Source of the DNA: Achatina immaculata
Taxonomy: Eukaryota; Mollusca; Gastropoda; Stylommatophora; Achatinidae
Reading direction: 5' to 3'
NCBI GenBank assembly: GCA_009760885.1
Contig: CM019702.1
Coordinates: 53,543,282 to 53,607,281, forward strand
Length of the DNA: 64,000 bases
Position 1 is the first letter of the stretch; every line of letters begins with the position of its first letter. Position numbers and translations under genes: made by a program. Positions 21,925 through 33,201 of the stretch are shown piece by piece. Under the pieces are notes generated by a model that saw nothing but the letters and a program-made list of their open reading frames with translations, searched no databases and was not told the DNA's origin.

Positions 21925-21990
21925 AATACTTATTTATATATATATATGCATACATACATACATATATATATACATACATACATACATACA

Positions 21991-22025
<35 letters not shown>

Positions 22026-22210
22026 CCTTCCTGTGCCGTTAAACGTCACATAGGGATCGCGAGGTAGTTTGCCAATTTTTCCTGTCTTCTGTGAGCCTTT
22101 CGACTTCATCAAGGGATTTTATGACTGGTTGTTGTTCAGTCATCTGTCTTATCTCTGCATTGTTCTTGAATTCGTTCCACTTGATGTCGAGTATTTTCCT
22201 TAGGCATTTG
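21925..22210 (-). mobile_element. LINE-A 3' fragment with TA/CATA tail, unit 2
   Basis: Minus-strand LINE-A end (22022-22210), with an internal deletion relative to unit 1, whose 3' terminus runs into a TACA/TATA microsatellite (21925-22022). The microsatellite differs in type from unit 1 (mostly TA there), so it changed after the units separated. Confidence 0.75.
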
Positions 22211-22214
22211 TTTA

Positions 22215-22885
22215 ATAATAAATACTTTTAAATACCTCTTCATGTATTATTCAAGGAATACATAATTACATATAAATTGACAAGAACAATAAATAAAACA
22301 TCAGATGCAACATGACATTAAATTTTACCTCAAACACAGCTTGATTAGTCCTTTTATTTTTTGTCCAGGAAGAAAAGCATAAACAAAACATACATTTTGT
22401 CATTATTGAATAATCAAAATAACACAGTAATTTTTCAAGTTTCCTGATGTTCCAGTTTTTTTTTTTTTCTGACTGGGTACTACAATATTTTCCCTTCAAT
22501 TTATAATTAAACATAATGTTAGTCATTCATGGTAAATAATAAGTTTACTTTTAAAAAATAGAAGAATAAAATGTGAATTTTCTTCGGAAAAAACATAATG
22601 TATACCTCGGTACTGAGTAGACAATATTTAGAAAATGACATCAACGAATTATTAGCCGAGTTTAATAATTCTAAACTTCCCCAGCATTCTTTAATGGGCT
22701 TTAAATCACAAGTTAGCTTGTGAGCTATAACGTAATGTATAAAAATACTACTTTTCTTTATTTTCCAGTAGTTTCAAAAGTATAATTCAATACTTCAGTT
22801 CATACAATTATTTATCTTAAGGCTAAATAGCACACGCTTTTAAAATATTATGTAATCGAAACTTTTTACTAATATATATATGTAA
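22215..22885. other. No gene seen
   Basis: AT-rich sequence colinear with 9840-10500. No supported gene. Confidence 0.5.
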
Positions 22886-22887
22886 GT

Positions 22888-23245
22888 AATATATATATAT
22901 ATATATGAATTCAAGAACAGTGCAGAGATAAGACAGATGACTGAACAACAACCAGTCTCATGGGTGATCAGGAAAAGAAGATGGACATATGTTTGTCACT
23001 TGATGAGAATAAATGATCAGAGAATCCCAAAACAAGCTATCAAGTGGAACACAATAGGCCGAAGAAAAAGAGGCAGACCGCGTGAAACTCTGAAGAGGAC
23101 ATTATTAAGAGAGGCCAAATTAACAGGCATAAAATCCTTTGATGAGGTTGAAAGACTGGCCGAAGACAGGAAAAATTTGCGAACTACTTTGCGAGCCCTA
23201 TGTGACGTTTAACGGCACGGGAAGGATATAAGATATAAGATATAT
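22888..23245 (+). mobile_element. Young LINE-A 3' insertion private to unit 2
   Basis: A 5'-truncated LINE-A end with a largely open frame (MTEQQPVSWVIRKRRWTYV onward, ending LRALCDV and stop at about 23212), then CGGCACGGGAAGG and an ATATAAG tail. It is flanked by a repeated ATATATGTAAG-like motif (about 22876-22886 and 23241-23251). Units 1 (near 10500) and 3 (near 38140) have the site without insertion. Confidence 0.8.
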
Positions 23246-23519
23246 GTAAGGACAATAGTAGTGCTTAAAATAGTTTGTTAAAAAAACATGTTAACTGCAT
23301 CGAACGTGATTATATTTAACAGAAGAGAACGTGTTTTGGGGAACTAAATAGCTGTTATGCAGAAAGATTAAAAAAGAAATGTAACGCAAAGATGGTGCAG
23401 TATCCAATATCACATAATAAATCACTTTCAACTGTGAAAATCTTCCAACATTTCGTATTCAGTCAAATTATACCTGACCAAGGACATCAGTTCCTTGCTA
23501 GAAACCTGCAAACGTCTGA

Positions 23520-23617
23520 ACAGAATGTAATCTGCCTGCTGGCTTTACGTTCTCAGAATGTAATCTGCCTGATGCATTCACGTTCTCAGAATGTAATCTG
23601 CCTGCTGGTTTTAAACA
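23520..23617 (+). repeat. 33-bp minisatellite, 3 copies, unit 2
   Basis: Same repeat as 10783-10907 with one fewer copy. The plus frame from 23392 is open through it and then runs on into a TA microsatellite, which is another reason to doubt that it is coding. Confidence 0.8.
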
Positions 23618-23717
23618 AAAAAATGTGTATACTGTACATTAGTGAAAAGAAATTCATCTTCGTTCTATTATATAGCAACATAATTTCAGTTTCCACAAAC
23701 ATTTTAAATATTAAATT

Positions 23718-23719
23718 AG

Positions 23720-23760
<41 letters not shown>
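23718..23760. repeat. TA microsatellite
   Basis: Uninterrupted TA run followed by a short CA stretch. The overlapping IYIYIY frames on both strands are repeat artefacts. Confidence 0.9.
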
Positions 23761-23764
<4 letters not shown>

Positions 23765-23767
<3 letters not shown>

Positions 23768-24460
23768 ATATTACTTTCCATTTATATATCAACCGCACAT
23801 TTATAAACAAAAAACAACCATCCACGCGTTCTTGTTATTTTGATGGAAAATTATAGTACTGGCTGACGTTCTAATGTGTCGTTTTTAACATCTTCAGCAA
23901 ATAACAAGATTCACCACACCATTTGGTATAGTAATCAGCTTTACATATCCATTTGTATTTCTTTAAAAAAAAGTAAGAACTGAATTAACGCTATGAAATA
24001 TACGTGGAAATGCAAGTACGAATTATATGATTCTTTGCTCTATTTATTTCTTTAGCAGATTCTTTTATTACATTGTTCTGATGTATAAGCATACTTTGAT
24101 TTCATTTACTTCAAGCATGGAATGATATGTTTGTATAATATCATCATTCATATTACTGAAATATACAAAGCCATTGCTATGAAGTCATATATAACACCTG
24201 CTACCAAACGATGTCTGTGGCGTTTTATTTCTCGAACGCATTGTGTAGTTTTAAGTACATTTTTTCTAGTGTCTGATCTATCAAAAGTGTGAATTCAATG
24301 TTTATTTTTAAGAGAGATTAGCATCCATGCAAATAGCCAAACAGCAACTTCGAACTTCACATATTAGGTTTACAGTTGAAGATATTTCAGTGATTCAAAG
24401 GTTGAAATGTTACAAATCAGACTTCGATGCCACAGGATTCGTGAAAGCCCATATTAGCTC
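23765..24460. other. No gene seen
   Basis: AT-rich sequence with no recognised gene or element. Confidence 0.4.
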
Positions 24461-24469
24461 CGCCGCATG

Positions 24470-24895
24470 TCACAGCAGCCACCCAATATTGTGTTTACTA
24501 GTAGTTCCCAGCAAGCGTTGCTTCTTTATGATGCGTTTTCTGGCACACAGTTCAGATTTCCTACCAGCACCCTTCATTTGTCCCAGCTCCAGCAATCGCT
24601 TCACAATTATGTATATTGTTCATCCATTCCATCTCTTCATTTCCCCGTAGTCTTTTCACTACGTCTTTAGCTACTAATCTATGTACATGTGCCCAGGTGC
24701 GCCAAACCGTGGAACATATCCTCCAGAACTGCATCAACTACGAGACACTGAGAAATAATTACTGGCCCAGTGAAACCACTAAAGAAGATAAGCTCTACGG
24801 TTCCATACATGAGTTACAAAAAACAGTGAAATTTATCCAAGAGACAGGACTGCAGATATAGACAGACAGTGCGAACGAAGAAGAAGAAGAAGACT
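24470..24895 (+). mobile_element. LINE-G 3' end with GAA tail
   Basis: Plus-strand C-terminal coding at about 24690-24858: CAQVRQTVEHILQNCINYE, then LYGSIHELQKTVKFIQETGL and stop. This is the zinc-knuckle-like end seen in Jockey/CR1-type LINEs. It is followed by GACAGACAGTGCGAACGAAGAAGAAGAAG, a GAA-type tail. The upstream part (24480-24670) is also present near 41800-41960, so it belongs to a dispersed repeat. Confidence 0.65.
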
Positions 24896-25560
24896 ACGTC
24901 TTTAGCGATGTCGCCATTATCTATTCTCAGCCTGCCATTTATTTTAGTAAGTCCAGCAAGTCTGTCTGCCACATCACTGCCATGTAGTCACAAATGCTCT
25001 GGTCAGAAAAGTCACACTGGGCTCATCACATCTGAATGGCTTAACAGATTAACCCATTTTTTTCAAAGCGGTTTATTTTTCCTCATTCTTACGAAGCATG
25101 CTCTGTGAATTCGTCACAATGATGCAACGAACTACATGTCGGGCAACTAACCATTCAATTGCCGCCGACACAGCCTCATTCGCATGCTTGATGTGGTGAC
25201 TTCAAAGACCCCTGAACCCTGTGCCACTACTACTCCATTGCGGTAGACAATAAAACCCCAACCACTTCTGGTGTTCTGAATCACTGAGCCATGTGTCGAA
25301 AGACTCACAGGGATGCTGGATTAGATCTTGAACCGAAAATTCAACTGCCCCCTGAGCCAGCAACCCTGATGTATGCCAGCAACCCTGATGTATGCCAGCA
25401 ACCCTGATGTATGCCAGCAACCCTGATGTATGCCAGCAACCCTGATGTATGCAAGCAACCCTGATGTATGCTTTTACCCTAATAAACCTGTCTTTCGACC
25501 TCACACTCAGCAGAACAAGAGGGAAGCGCATTGCCACTAAAAGATCATCCCTGGTGCAAC
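24896..25560 (-). mobile_element. LINE RNase H domain remnant
   Basis: Minus-strand pieces in shifting frames match the RNase H domain found in I-clade LINEs: KWLGFYCLPQWSSSGTGF, GVFEVTTSSMRMRL, AAIEWLVARHVVRCIIVT, and ADRLAGLTKINGRLRIDNGD near the 24900 end. Frameshifts separate them. The piece lies tail-to-tail with LINE-G, forming a mosaic private to unit 2. Confidence 0.6.
25357..25470. repeat. 19-bp tandem repeat, 6 copies
   Basis: CCAGCAACCCTGATGTATG repeated at exact 19-bp spacing (25357, 25376, 25395, 25414, 25433, 25452). The last copy has CA for CC. A minus-strand frame is open through it (YIRVAGIHQGCWHTSGLLA) by virtue of the repeat. It lies inside the LINE remnant upstream of the RNase H domain. 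Confidence 0.95.
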
Positions 25561-25769
25561 CCAAAACCCACTCTCACTACTTCGTTCTGTACTCGCTCTA
25601 GTCTATTCAGCTGTGCACTTGACAGAGTGGGTAGATTTAAATCTTACTCCACCGGTGACATCAGGAGTAATATTCTGGCCTGTAATCTCTCTTCTGTCTA
25701 TCACCTCTCTCATTCCTGCATACGCATCAAAACATTACACACTATAAAAACAAACCACGAATAAGATTC

Positions 25770-26606
25770 TTCATTAGTTAATAAATCAAAACAATATTGT
25801 TCGATAATTACTTCCAACAGTACAATAAGTGAAAACATTAACATTCCACGTGTGCGTGTTATACTGATTTGACAATAGAATCGGTACATACAACATCTCT
25901 TATCTTCATCATTTAATGATTCAGTGTCTGAATGTAATCAAAAGAACTAATTGACAAGGATTGTTACAACATGCATATACATACAGTTCACTAATACCTA
26001 TTTAGTGCACATATAAATCATCGCGCAGGATACTAAAACATTTAACATCTTACATATAACAATTATGCTATAATAGAATTTATGTCTATTCATGTATTAT
26101 TTGTTAAACTTAATCATACCTAAATGAGATCGGGATGGATAAGAGGAGCGGACAGTACAGCTTAAATACACCCACATCACAGATTATATGAACTCAAACT
26201 AACCTACACCTACATGTTTTCCACCGGCGAATAAACATCTCATTCACGCTTCAACGGCAACATGACCTTTCTCCGATCCTCTGAACTCTACGTACAAATC
26301 TCGGGAAAAATTGATCCGTAACTGAACCATTATTCCTACCTTTAGTGTTGCCAATCCACCTAGGTAACTAGTTCTTATTTCTGCCCCTTACATGTGACAA
26401 AATGTTCACAGAGAAGATACTGCACACTGCTGTAAACAATAGTGAGTTACGGTTAAGTTTCATTTTACTGACAGTAAAGTGTATTGTGAAGAATGCTTTG
26501 AAAATAGTCTAAAACTTTCTTAGGTTTCGCGACAACGCATCAGGCCAGTATTCTACTCAGGAAAGCATGGTCACACCTGCATCCATTTGTCTAGCCGCTC
26601 GCACCA
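25770..26606. other. End of unit 2, no gene seen
   Basis: Colinear with 11860-12196 joined to 13073-13599 of unit 1. This stretch shows the uninterrupted site of the unit 1 LTR-like insertion. Confidence 0.5.
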
Positions 26607-26712
26607 ACATAGAAAACACAACAAAAGCTTCAGCAAGAGGAAGAACATGTTCATTCTATTCTTAGCATCCAGCTTTAATGTACAGCTAAGACCAGTTCGC
26701 AACTAGCAAACA

Positions 26713-26842
26713 GCTACCACAAGCTCGTAATTAGAAAACAGCTACCACCAGATCGCAACTAGCAAACAGCTACCACAAGCTCGCACTAGCAAACAGCTAC
26801 CACTTGCACGCAGCTAGCAAGCAGCTACCACCAGCTCGACTA
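26713..26842. repeat. Minisatellite of about 28 bp, about 5 copies, unit 3
   Basis: AACAGCTACCACAAGCTCG with a CAACTAGCAA spacer repeated about five times with variants. Units 1 and 2 have a single AACAGCTACCAC motif at the equivalent place (about 108 and 13704), so the expansion is private to unit 3. Confidence 0.85.
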
Positions 26843-27457
26843 TACTAAACAAAAATAGATCATATACACATTTATGCCGAGTCCCCACCTCGGTTTCATA
26901 GTGATCACGTGACAATAAAAAACATTTTAACAAGTACGTGTCACTGACGAACAGACATCACAGCCAAATAAACACTAATATTGGCCGAGCAACATTTTAA
27001 AAACATGAAACTTTTACCCTGCCATCCCAACATTCAACACACATAGCACAACATAAAACATCACACAAGAACATTTTATATGGGGACAGTTACCTCCTAG
27101 CACCTAACCATTGTATCACTGAATTACCTGTCGGCAGAGACAACCATTAAACCAACACTGAGCATATACAAATGGCGTCATCTCAATATTCTACACACAG
27201 GAAAACATGGTATTCTTGAACTGGCGAGGATTCTTGCATGAAGTGATCAGAAGACCGACTCTCAGTCTCACAATGTATTCAGTACGGTATTAATCAAATC
27301 GTGTACATCATCATCGATCAATATAGGAAAGAAAATGCATCAAAAGAATAAAAAAACTATCCCTCAACATATCAGAAGAAAAAAATGATCACAACACGAA
27401 ATTATGTACAACCTACAACTTTTCTTCTTCCTCAGCGTGTCCAGACTCTTCTCATAC

Positions 27458-27493
27458 TCAGTCGGCGAAGCCTTCTTCTTCATCAGAGACCAG
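27458..27493 (-). other. Conserved mini-exon candidate, unit 3
   Basis: Splice-like CTATTCAG followed by LVSDEEEGFAD and stop, as in units 1 and 2. Sequence on the other side of the junction has an extra stop here, consistent with intron. Confidence 0.25.
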
Positions 27494-27897
27494 CTGAATA
27501 GAAACAAACATCAAATCTTATTTCGCTCCATTCCCCACATATCTCCCACACTAGTCCAGTACAATACGGAACAAGATCAATGATCCGCACTCACCCGTTC
27601 TTAAGTCTTTACTGGAGTCATCTTATCCCAGGGCCTCAGCTGAGAGTCCACACGCCGAGGGAATAATTTTCAACATGGCTCCACAAAATGTCTACTGTGT
27701 TCGACTGTCTGTTTTGCCATGCTCTATACATACACAGCCAAAACAAGACTTGTCCCTACTGCCATGAATGTATGATTGAAATGACGCTAATACAATGGCC
27801 CTATGTCACTATATCACCATAGTCAATCATAATGATTAAAATGAATAGTATTTAACAGATGATGCAGCACAAGAACCATCGCTTTATATCATATTTT

Positions 27898-28938
27898 TCA
27901 TTCGTTCATTTGCATGCCCCTTTTCGAACTTTGCCTGCTAACAGCACACCTGTAGGCCTCTCGTTTGTGAGCAAGTTGGCATGCCCCGGTGCATCCATCC
28001 ACAGATCACCAACGATGTCACGCAACCAGCCCCGCCCTGGTCCTCCTCTCTTTCTCCCTCCCATTATGTATCCTTCCAAGACGGTCTTCTCTAGACAATC
28101 AATGACGTTTAATATGTCCAAAATATTTAGGTTTTCTCTGTTTAATACTCTTTACTAACCAGCCTTGTTCAATATTAAGTTCTTGTAGTATATATGTATT
28201 TGTTCTTTTTTTGCGTCAATGACACCTGTCTGTAGCACTCACACTCAAAAGCATTTATGTTTTTCTCGGCTGCTTTGTTAAGTGTCCAGATCTCACAGGC
28301 ATATGCCGCGACAGGAAAAAAATGCATGCCCTAAAAAATCTTATCTCTGCAGCTCTGTCCGTTCCTATTCATAGATTCTCCAGTTCCCTTACTTTCCGAA
28401 GAGCGATAGATGTTTTCCGTTCAGTTTCTCTCACCGTATCTCCACCACTAGTTAGCAGTGATCCAAGACATTCAAAACTCCCCACTTCAGTTTCCAGTTT
28501 TTCCTCATCGATACATATATCAGCTGCCTTGCCTGTTCCGTCAGTTGTCATCAATCCAGTTTTCTTCGCACTAAGATATAGGCCCCGCTCTTCACTATTC
28601 CCACGGACGGACATAGTTTTTCCATTCCTTTCTGCGCTGTGGACAGTAACACTGTGTCATCAGCACACCCAATCTCTGGTATTTCATAACCTGCAATTGT
28701 TATAGCATCACAGCATTCCCTGTCTACATCCTCTCTAACATTTCTCATTATACCTTCAGTATACAGGTTAAATAAGCAAGGCGACAATATACACCCCCGA
28801 CGGACCCCTTGTCTTATGTCAAACCAAGTTGTTGTTTCACCATTCACCTTATTGGTGCTTGTTGGTCCAGATACAGTAGTGATGTCAACTGCATCAAATG
28901 TGTTGGAAATCCCATTCTTTCCATGAATTCCCGAAGTT
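27898..28938 (-). mobile_element. LINE-D insertion private to unit 3
   Basis: 1041 bp flanked by a 9-bp direct repeat TCATATTTT (27889-27897 and 28939-28947). Units 1 and 2 lack it. Minus-strand RT pieces: WFDIRQGVRRGCILSPCLFN, GCADDTVLLSTAQKGME (catalytic ADD), a RECTER-type end SFECLGSLLTSGGD, and a C-terminal RWL-like GWLRDIVGDLWMDAPG ending near KVRKGACK. Several frameshifts; 5' truncated and inactive. Similar C-terminal pieces occur elsewhere in the window. Confidence 0.8.
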
Positions 28939-29134
28939 TCATATTTTATTAATCGCAATTTGTTTTATAGTATGATTATAATATAATAAACGACTTCAGG
29001 ATAGCTTCGATGGGTGTTTAGGGCGTTGCATTTTCAGCAAGGAGATTCCTTTTTAGTTGACATTTCCTGTCTCTATGTCTAGGCAAAATATACTTTGTTT
29101 ATTGTATCTGTATTTACTGCTTCTGTCATAGTAA

Positions 29135-29646
29135 AGAAAAACATTTATTGACACGTTTTGCAGACATTAGAATATAGCTAAGTCTGACAAGTATTAATCC
29201 AGTCGTTAAGCATTTGCCAACAATCTCGGACTTTGGTTCACAGGCCACAACAAGAATCACTATGAAAAATGTGGTAAAACCAGCAATACAAATGGGTCAG
29301 GTAACATCACAACCACCTTGACCATTTCCTGGTCACTGCCGGAAACTCTGAGATGTGTCCTTGTGTCCGTTATGGACTTCATTGTCCACTTTGTCTGTAA
29401 TTTAATTATCAATATCAAAGTACAGTGAAATGACGACCACAGATTTAGTCAGTGGAATGATGAAGTGTATGATTAAAGAACTACTTTGAACGTTCTCCCC
29501 ATCGTCCACAATAAGACAACCAATGATACCTTTACATCTTAGCGGAGTATGTTTGCTGTATACACTGGTTTCATGCTCAAATTTTGAATGACATATAGAA
29601 TAAAGATAACGATGGTGATATTTCATAGAAAAAACAAATCTTTAAT
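29135..29646 (-). pseudogene. Exon-3-like receptor pseudogene, unit 3
   Basis: Counterpart of 985-1506 with acceptor retained at 29646. Loop 2 reads PLRCKGIIGCLIVDDGENV, with Cys at the position that is Arg or His in the intact copies. TM4 and TM6-TM7 regions are frameshifted. Confidence 0.75.
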
Positions 29647-29819
29647 CTGAGGAGAAGAATAAAGTTAATTAATCTGAAAATAAAATATAGCTTCTTAATC
29701 ATGTGAAATACATATATATGAAATGAGATGAAGCAACTGCTGTTATTGCTATAATAATATCAGTACTAAAATAACAAGAATACATATTCATTAATCGTTT
29801 TAATTTAGTCTCGAATCAC

Positions 29820-30190
29820 GTTTAAACGATGACTGACGGAGCTGCCTGGTTATCTACACCCTCATCTCTCACATCCATGAGCAACTCCTTGTATGTTAAT
29901 TCATGACGTCCAGAAAAGCAATGAAGAAGAGAACGTCCATGAAACTAATCTGTGGCTTTACTGAGACCCCATGACGTGCACAACAAACAGAAGAAAAGTG
30001 AGTGTCCAGGGTGGAAAACACTGTGATGTCACAGAACGAGAGGAAATAATTCTGGGAGCAGAGGAATAAAAAGTAGAGGTAGTCTCTAAATTCTCAGTCT
30101 GGCTAAAACTAAACTTGATGATCGACTGACTAGCAATAAATATTTTTTTCGGCCATGCAATCATAGCACAGTGAGTGAGTAGATGCAAAC
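29820..30190 (-). other. Conserved block downstream of receptor, unit 3
   Basis: Same block as 1674-1999 and 15646-15969. The open frame here (ISSRSVTSQCFPPWTLTFLL) matches only one of the two frames of unit 1, so no single protein is kept. Confidence 0.3.
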
Positions 30191-30479
30191 TTTACAACTG
30201 TGATACATGAATATGCAACTTTTCTCGACACTGAACGCGTCGCGCTAATGCTGTGATATTTGTTTACCAAACCGCAGGAAAAGGTTTTGGGAGATTATAT
30301 ACCACAAGATATCTCTGTTTAGATGCTGTGTTATTTTTCTTAAAAGTGAATGAAAAGTTAATGAAAATAAATTGTTGGCAAAACAAAACTCTACACTGTT
30401 TCTTACGTTCCCACTCATTCTCCATATCTGTTATTCCAGTTACTCCTGCCCATTGCGTTTTTCAGGATAGATTCACAAA

Positions 30480-30485
30480 TTTATT
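30480..30485 (-). promoter_or_regulatory. Putative poly(A) signal of receptor copy 3
   Basis: AATAAA on the minus strand about 85 bases past the copy 3 stop codon, the same spacing as in copy 1. Unit 2 has no exact match at this place. Confidence 0.35.
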
Positions 30486-30568
30486 CATATATTGATTTCC
30501 GTGCTTGGAAATAAATATCCCCATGCTGTGAGTACAATCCCCATCAGTAGTAAATAAAAGCTCTCTAA

Positions 30569-31186
30569 TTAGTGTTCTGATTTGTATATTTCTTTTTGGT
30601 TTACACGAAATATAGTTCGTAAAGTGTCTCTGTATTTACTGCTCATTTGATAGTAAATAAAAATATTCATTGATGAGTTCACAGACTCCAGAACTATGCT
30701 GAGCCCCAAAAGTATTACTCCAATCTTTAAGTATTTACCACCAAAAGAAAGTTCTGTTTCAAACGCTACAGCCAGCACTGTGATACAGAATGGTGAAAAA
30801 CAAATAATAAACAAAGTAGAAATCATTACAACCATCTTGGCCACTTTCTGATTACGGCTGGAGACTCTGTCAGCTTGTGCAGGTGCTGTGGACGTATTTC
30901 TCCATTTTGTTCGCTTCTGTAATTGAACTACCAGAATCACAGTGCAGATAACGATAATAGCAAAAGCTGTCATAGGATTGATGAAGTTGTTTATGACATA
31001 AGAAATGCTTTCAATGCTTTCGCCATCATCCATAAAAACACGACCAAGGATAGTCTTATTTCTTAATGGAGAAAACTTCATCCCTAATTTAAGTTCAGCG
31101 TAGAGAGGGGCTATAGTAATCGGGAGAATGATGAATACATTGGCGATAATGATGACCATCTTTTTTGGTGTTAGAAAGCTTTTAAC
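30569..31186 (-). pseudogene. GPCR copy 3, exon 3 (open, in a dead gene)
   Basis: 205 codons plus stop with acceptor intact, covering TM4-TM7. Loop 2 has NKT and no Cys. TM6 has CFSP, TM7 has NIFIY, and the tail ends YKSEH. This exon is still fully open although exon 2 is destroyed, so loss of the gene was recent relative to the age of unit 3, or exon 3 is used otherwise. A MET codon inside (VIIIANVF) could not give a full receptor. Confidence 0.85.
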
Positions 31187-31749
31187 CTGTATAGAAAAAA
31201 AGCATAAATTAATATTTCTTTCTTTCTTTCTTTTAACCTATGAAGAAAAAAAAGCGTACATTAATATTTCTTTCTTTCTTTCTTTCTTTCTTACTTTCCA
31301 AGTCTGGAAACTCGGTGCTACAAATACAGTCTGACATAAACCACATTACCACTTTGCAATATTTAAGTATCTCTTAAACAGCATTGATTAAGAAGAGGGC
31401 CTTTATGTTAGGGATAACATATTTTCTCTATGTTTGTTAACCTAAAGAAACAATGAGGTAATCCATTCAAGATCGGGCAGAGATACGTTTTGCTATATTT
31501 ATTCTTCGAAGTAAATCTGTAATTCCATGTGTGCAAGAATCATGTTGTTTTCAGCTTTAAATACAATAAAACATTAAAAAATATTAAGGGGACTTTAGTA
31601 AAGAATATAAGCAACACATGTATTACAAAATTAAGAATGTTCCAATATTCAAACCTTTATAGGAAATATTATGCACAAACACCGTTCCAGTGTGATTACT
31701 GCTGTGAGCTAGCTGCTCACTCGATTGAAATTTATATGTGGTATAGCAA

Positions 31750-33201
31750 TTCCCGCGTTATGACTTCTTCATGTCACGTGTGAAAAGGGACTGGGCGTAG
31801 GTTTGTTTCCAAGTCATTTCATCTAGGACGTAACTGAAAGAACACGAAGAAACAAGCCACGCTGAATTAGAAGTAAAATAGACACCTTTTTTATAGAACA
31901 GAAAGATGTAAATAGTTGATTTTTGCCATTAGAATCAAGCTTGGTTAGCAGCTATACGTTATTTCACGAAACATGTTGATTTTGTGTTAAATGAAACTTG
32001 GATAGTTCTTGAATTTGTCTGAACAACAGAAACCACCTAAAAATATATGTAACAGTATAACAATAGTAACAAAGTAATAAATAGCGGAACAAACATCGAC
32101 GCACAAAGCGGTGTATAGTGGAACAGATACAACAACTTAGATAATCAGCAGGAGAGTAAGAATAACAACGAAGACAAATACAGTTGAGCAAAATCAACTG
32201 ATGGCTATATTAGTACAAGCAATTCTTGAAAAGATTGAAACAGGCGTGAAACAAGGATGTATACTGTCTCCTTTACTTTTTGGGATTACAATAGACTTCA
32301 TAATGAAAAAATGCTGCACAGGTAACACAGGTATTGACTGGGTACATGGGACCCAACTAGAAGATCTTGATTTTGCTGATGACATAACTCTTATCAGTAA
32401 TAATGTGAATTCCATGCAAGAAAAAACAGATGGCCTGTCTTCACTGGCTAGCAAAATAGGACTTGAAATTAACAAGGACAAAACAAAAATAATGAAAATT
32501 CCCATTAATCAAAATGGAAAAATACACATAGAAGGGACAGATACAGAAGAAGTCAATCAATTTGCATACCTTGGCAGCTACATAGACCAGGATGGTGACA
32601 CTAGAAAGGAAGTTAGGATCAGAATTGCAAAAGCAGCATCAATCTTCAAGAATCTTGAGAACATATGGAATTCAAAAGTTATAAGCACAAAAACCAAGTT
32701 AAGACTATTCAATTCAAATGTAATATCCACCCTCATTTATGCATGCGAAAGCTGGAAAACAACTAAAGAAATAGAAAAGAAATTAGACTCTTTTGAAAAC
32801 AAATGCCTAAGGAAAATACTCGGCATCAAGTGGAATGAATTCAAGAACAATGCAGAGATAAGACAGATGACTGAACAACAACCAGTCTCATGGGTGATCA
32901 GGAAAAGGAGATGGACATATGTTGGCCACTTGATGAGAAGAAATGATCAGAGAATCCCAAAACAAGATATCAAGTGGAACTAGATGTTCCACTTGATATC
33001 TTGTTTTGGGATTCTCTGAAGAAAAAGGGGCAGACCACGTGAAACTCTGAAGAGGACATTATTAAGAGAGGCCAAGTTAACAGGCATAAAATCCTTTGAT
33101 GAGGTTGAAAGACTCGCCGAAGACAGGAAAAATTGGCGAACTACTTTGCGAGCCCTATGTGACGTTTAACGGCACGGGAAGGATATAAGATATAAGATAA
33201 G
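31750..33201 (+). mobile_element. LINE-A insertion in receptor copy 3, rearranged
   Basis: A 1452-bp element inserted antisense to the receptor. The first 450 bp have no RT homology and may be a 5' untranslated region. They join abruptly to the RT domain just before ETGVKQGCILSPLLF, so the endonuclease and N-terminal RT are missing. Then come DFADDITLIS (catalytic ADD), NQFAYLGSYIDQDGD, LRLFNSNVISTLIYACESW and WTYVGHLMRRND, followed by a 34-bp palindrome and the C-terminus ending LRALCDV. The 3' end is CGGCACGGGAAGGATATAAG with an ATATAAG-type tail. Few disabling changes apart from the palindrome suggest a young insertion. Confidence 0.88.
32947..33019. repeat. Perfect 34-bp inverted repeat with 5-base loop
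   Basis: Arms 32947-32980 and 32986-33019 are exact reverse complements around TAGAT. Other LINE-A copies (for example 23040-23065) continue from CAAGTGGAAC into ACAATAGGCCGAAG instead, so the right arm replaced about 10 bases of normal LINE sequence. It creates a stop right after KWN. Confidence 0.97.

Larger units (their letters stand above)
13600..26606. repeat. Tandem segmental duplication, unit 2
   Basis: Same segment as unit 1 in the same orientation, and the closer relative of the two others: it shares with unit 1 the mariner in intron 1 and two LINE-A fragments upstream of the gene, all absent from unit 3. Private to this unit are a short LINE-A insertion at 22888-23245 and a mosaic of LINE 3' ends, an RNase H fragment and a 19-bp repeat at about 24470-25560. 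Confidence 0.9.

Noticed and set aside
28322..28705. 127-codon plus frame, Ser/Phe rich
   Set aside because: Antisense shadow of LINE-D RT coding on the minus strand.
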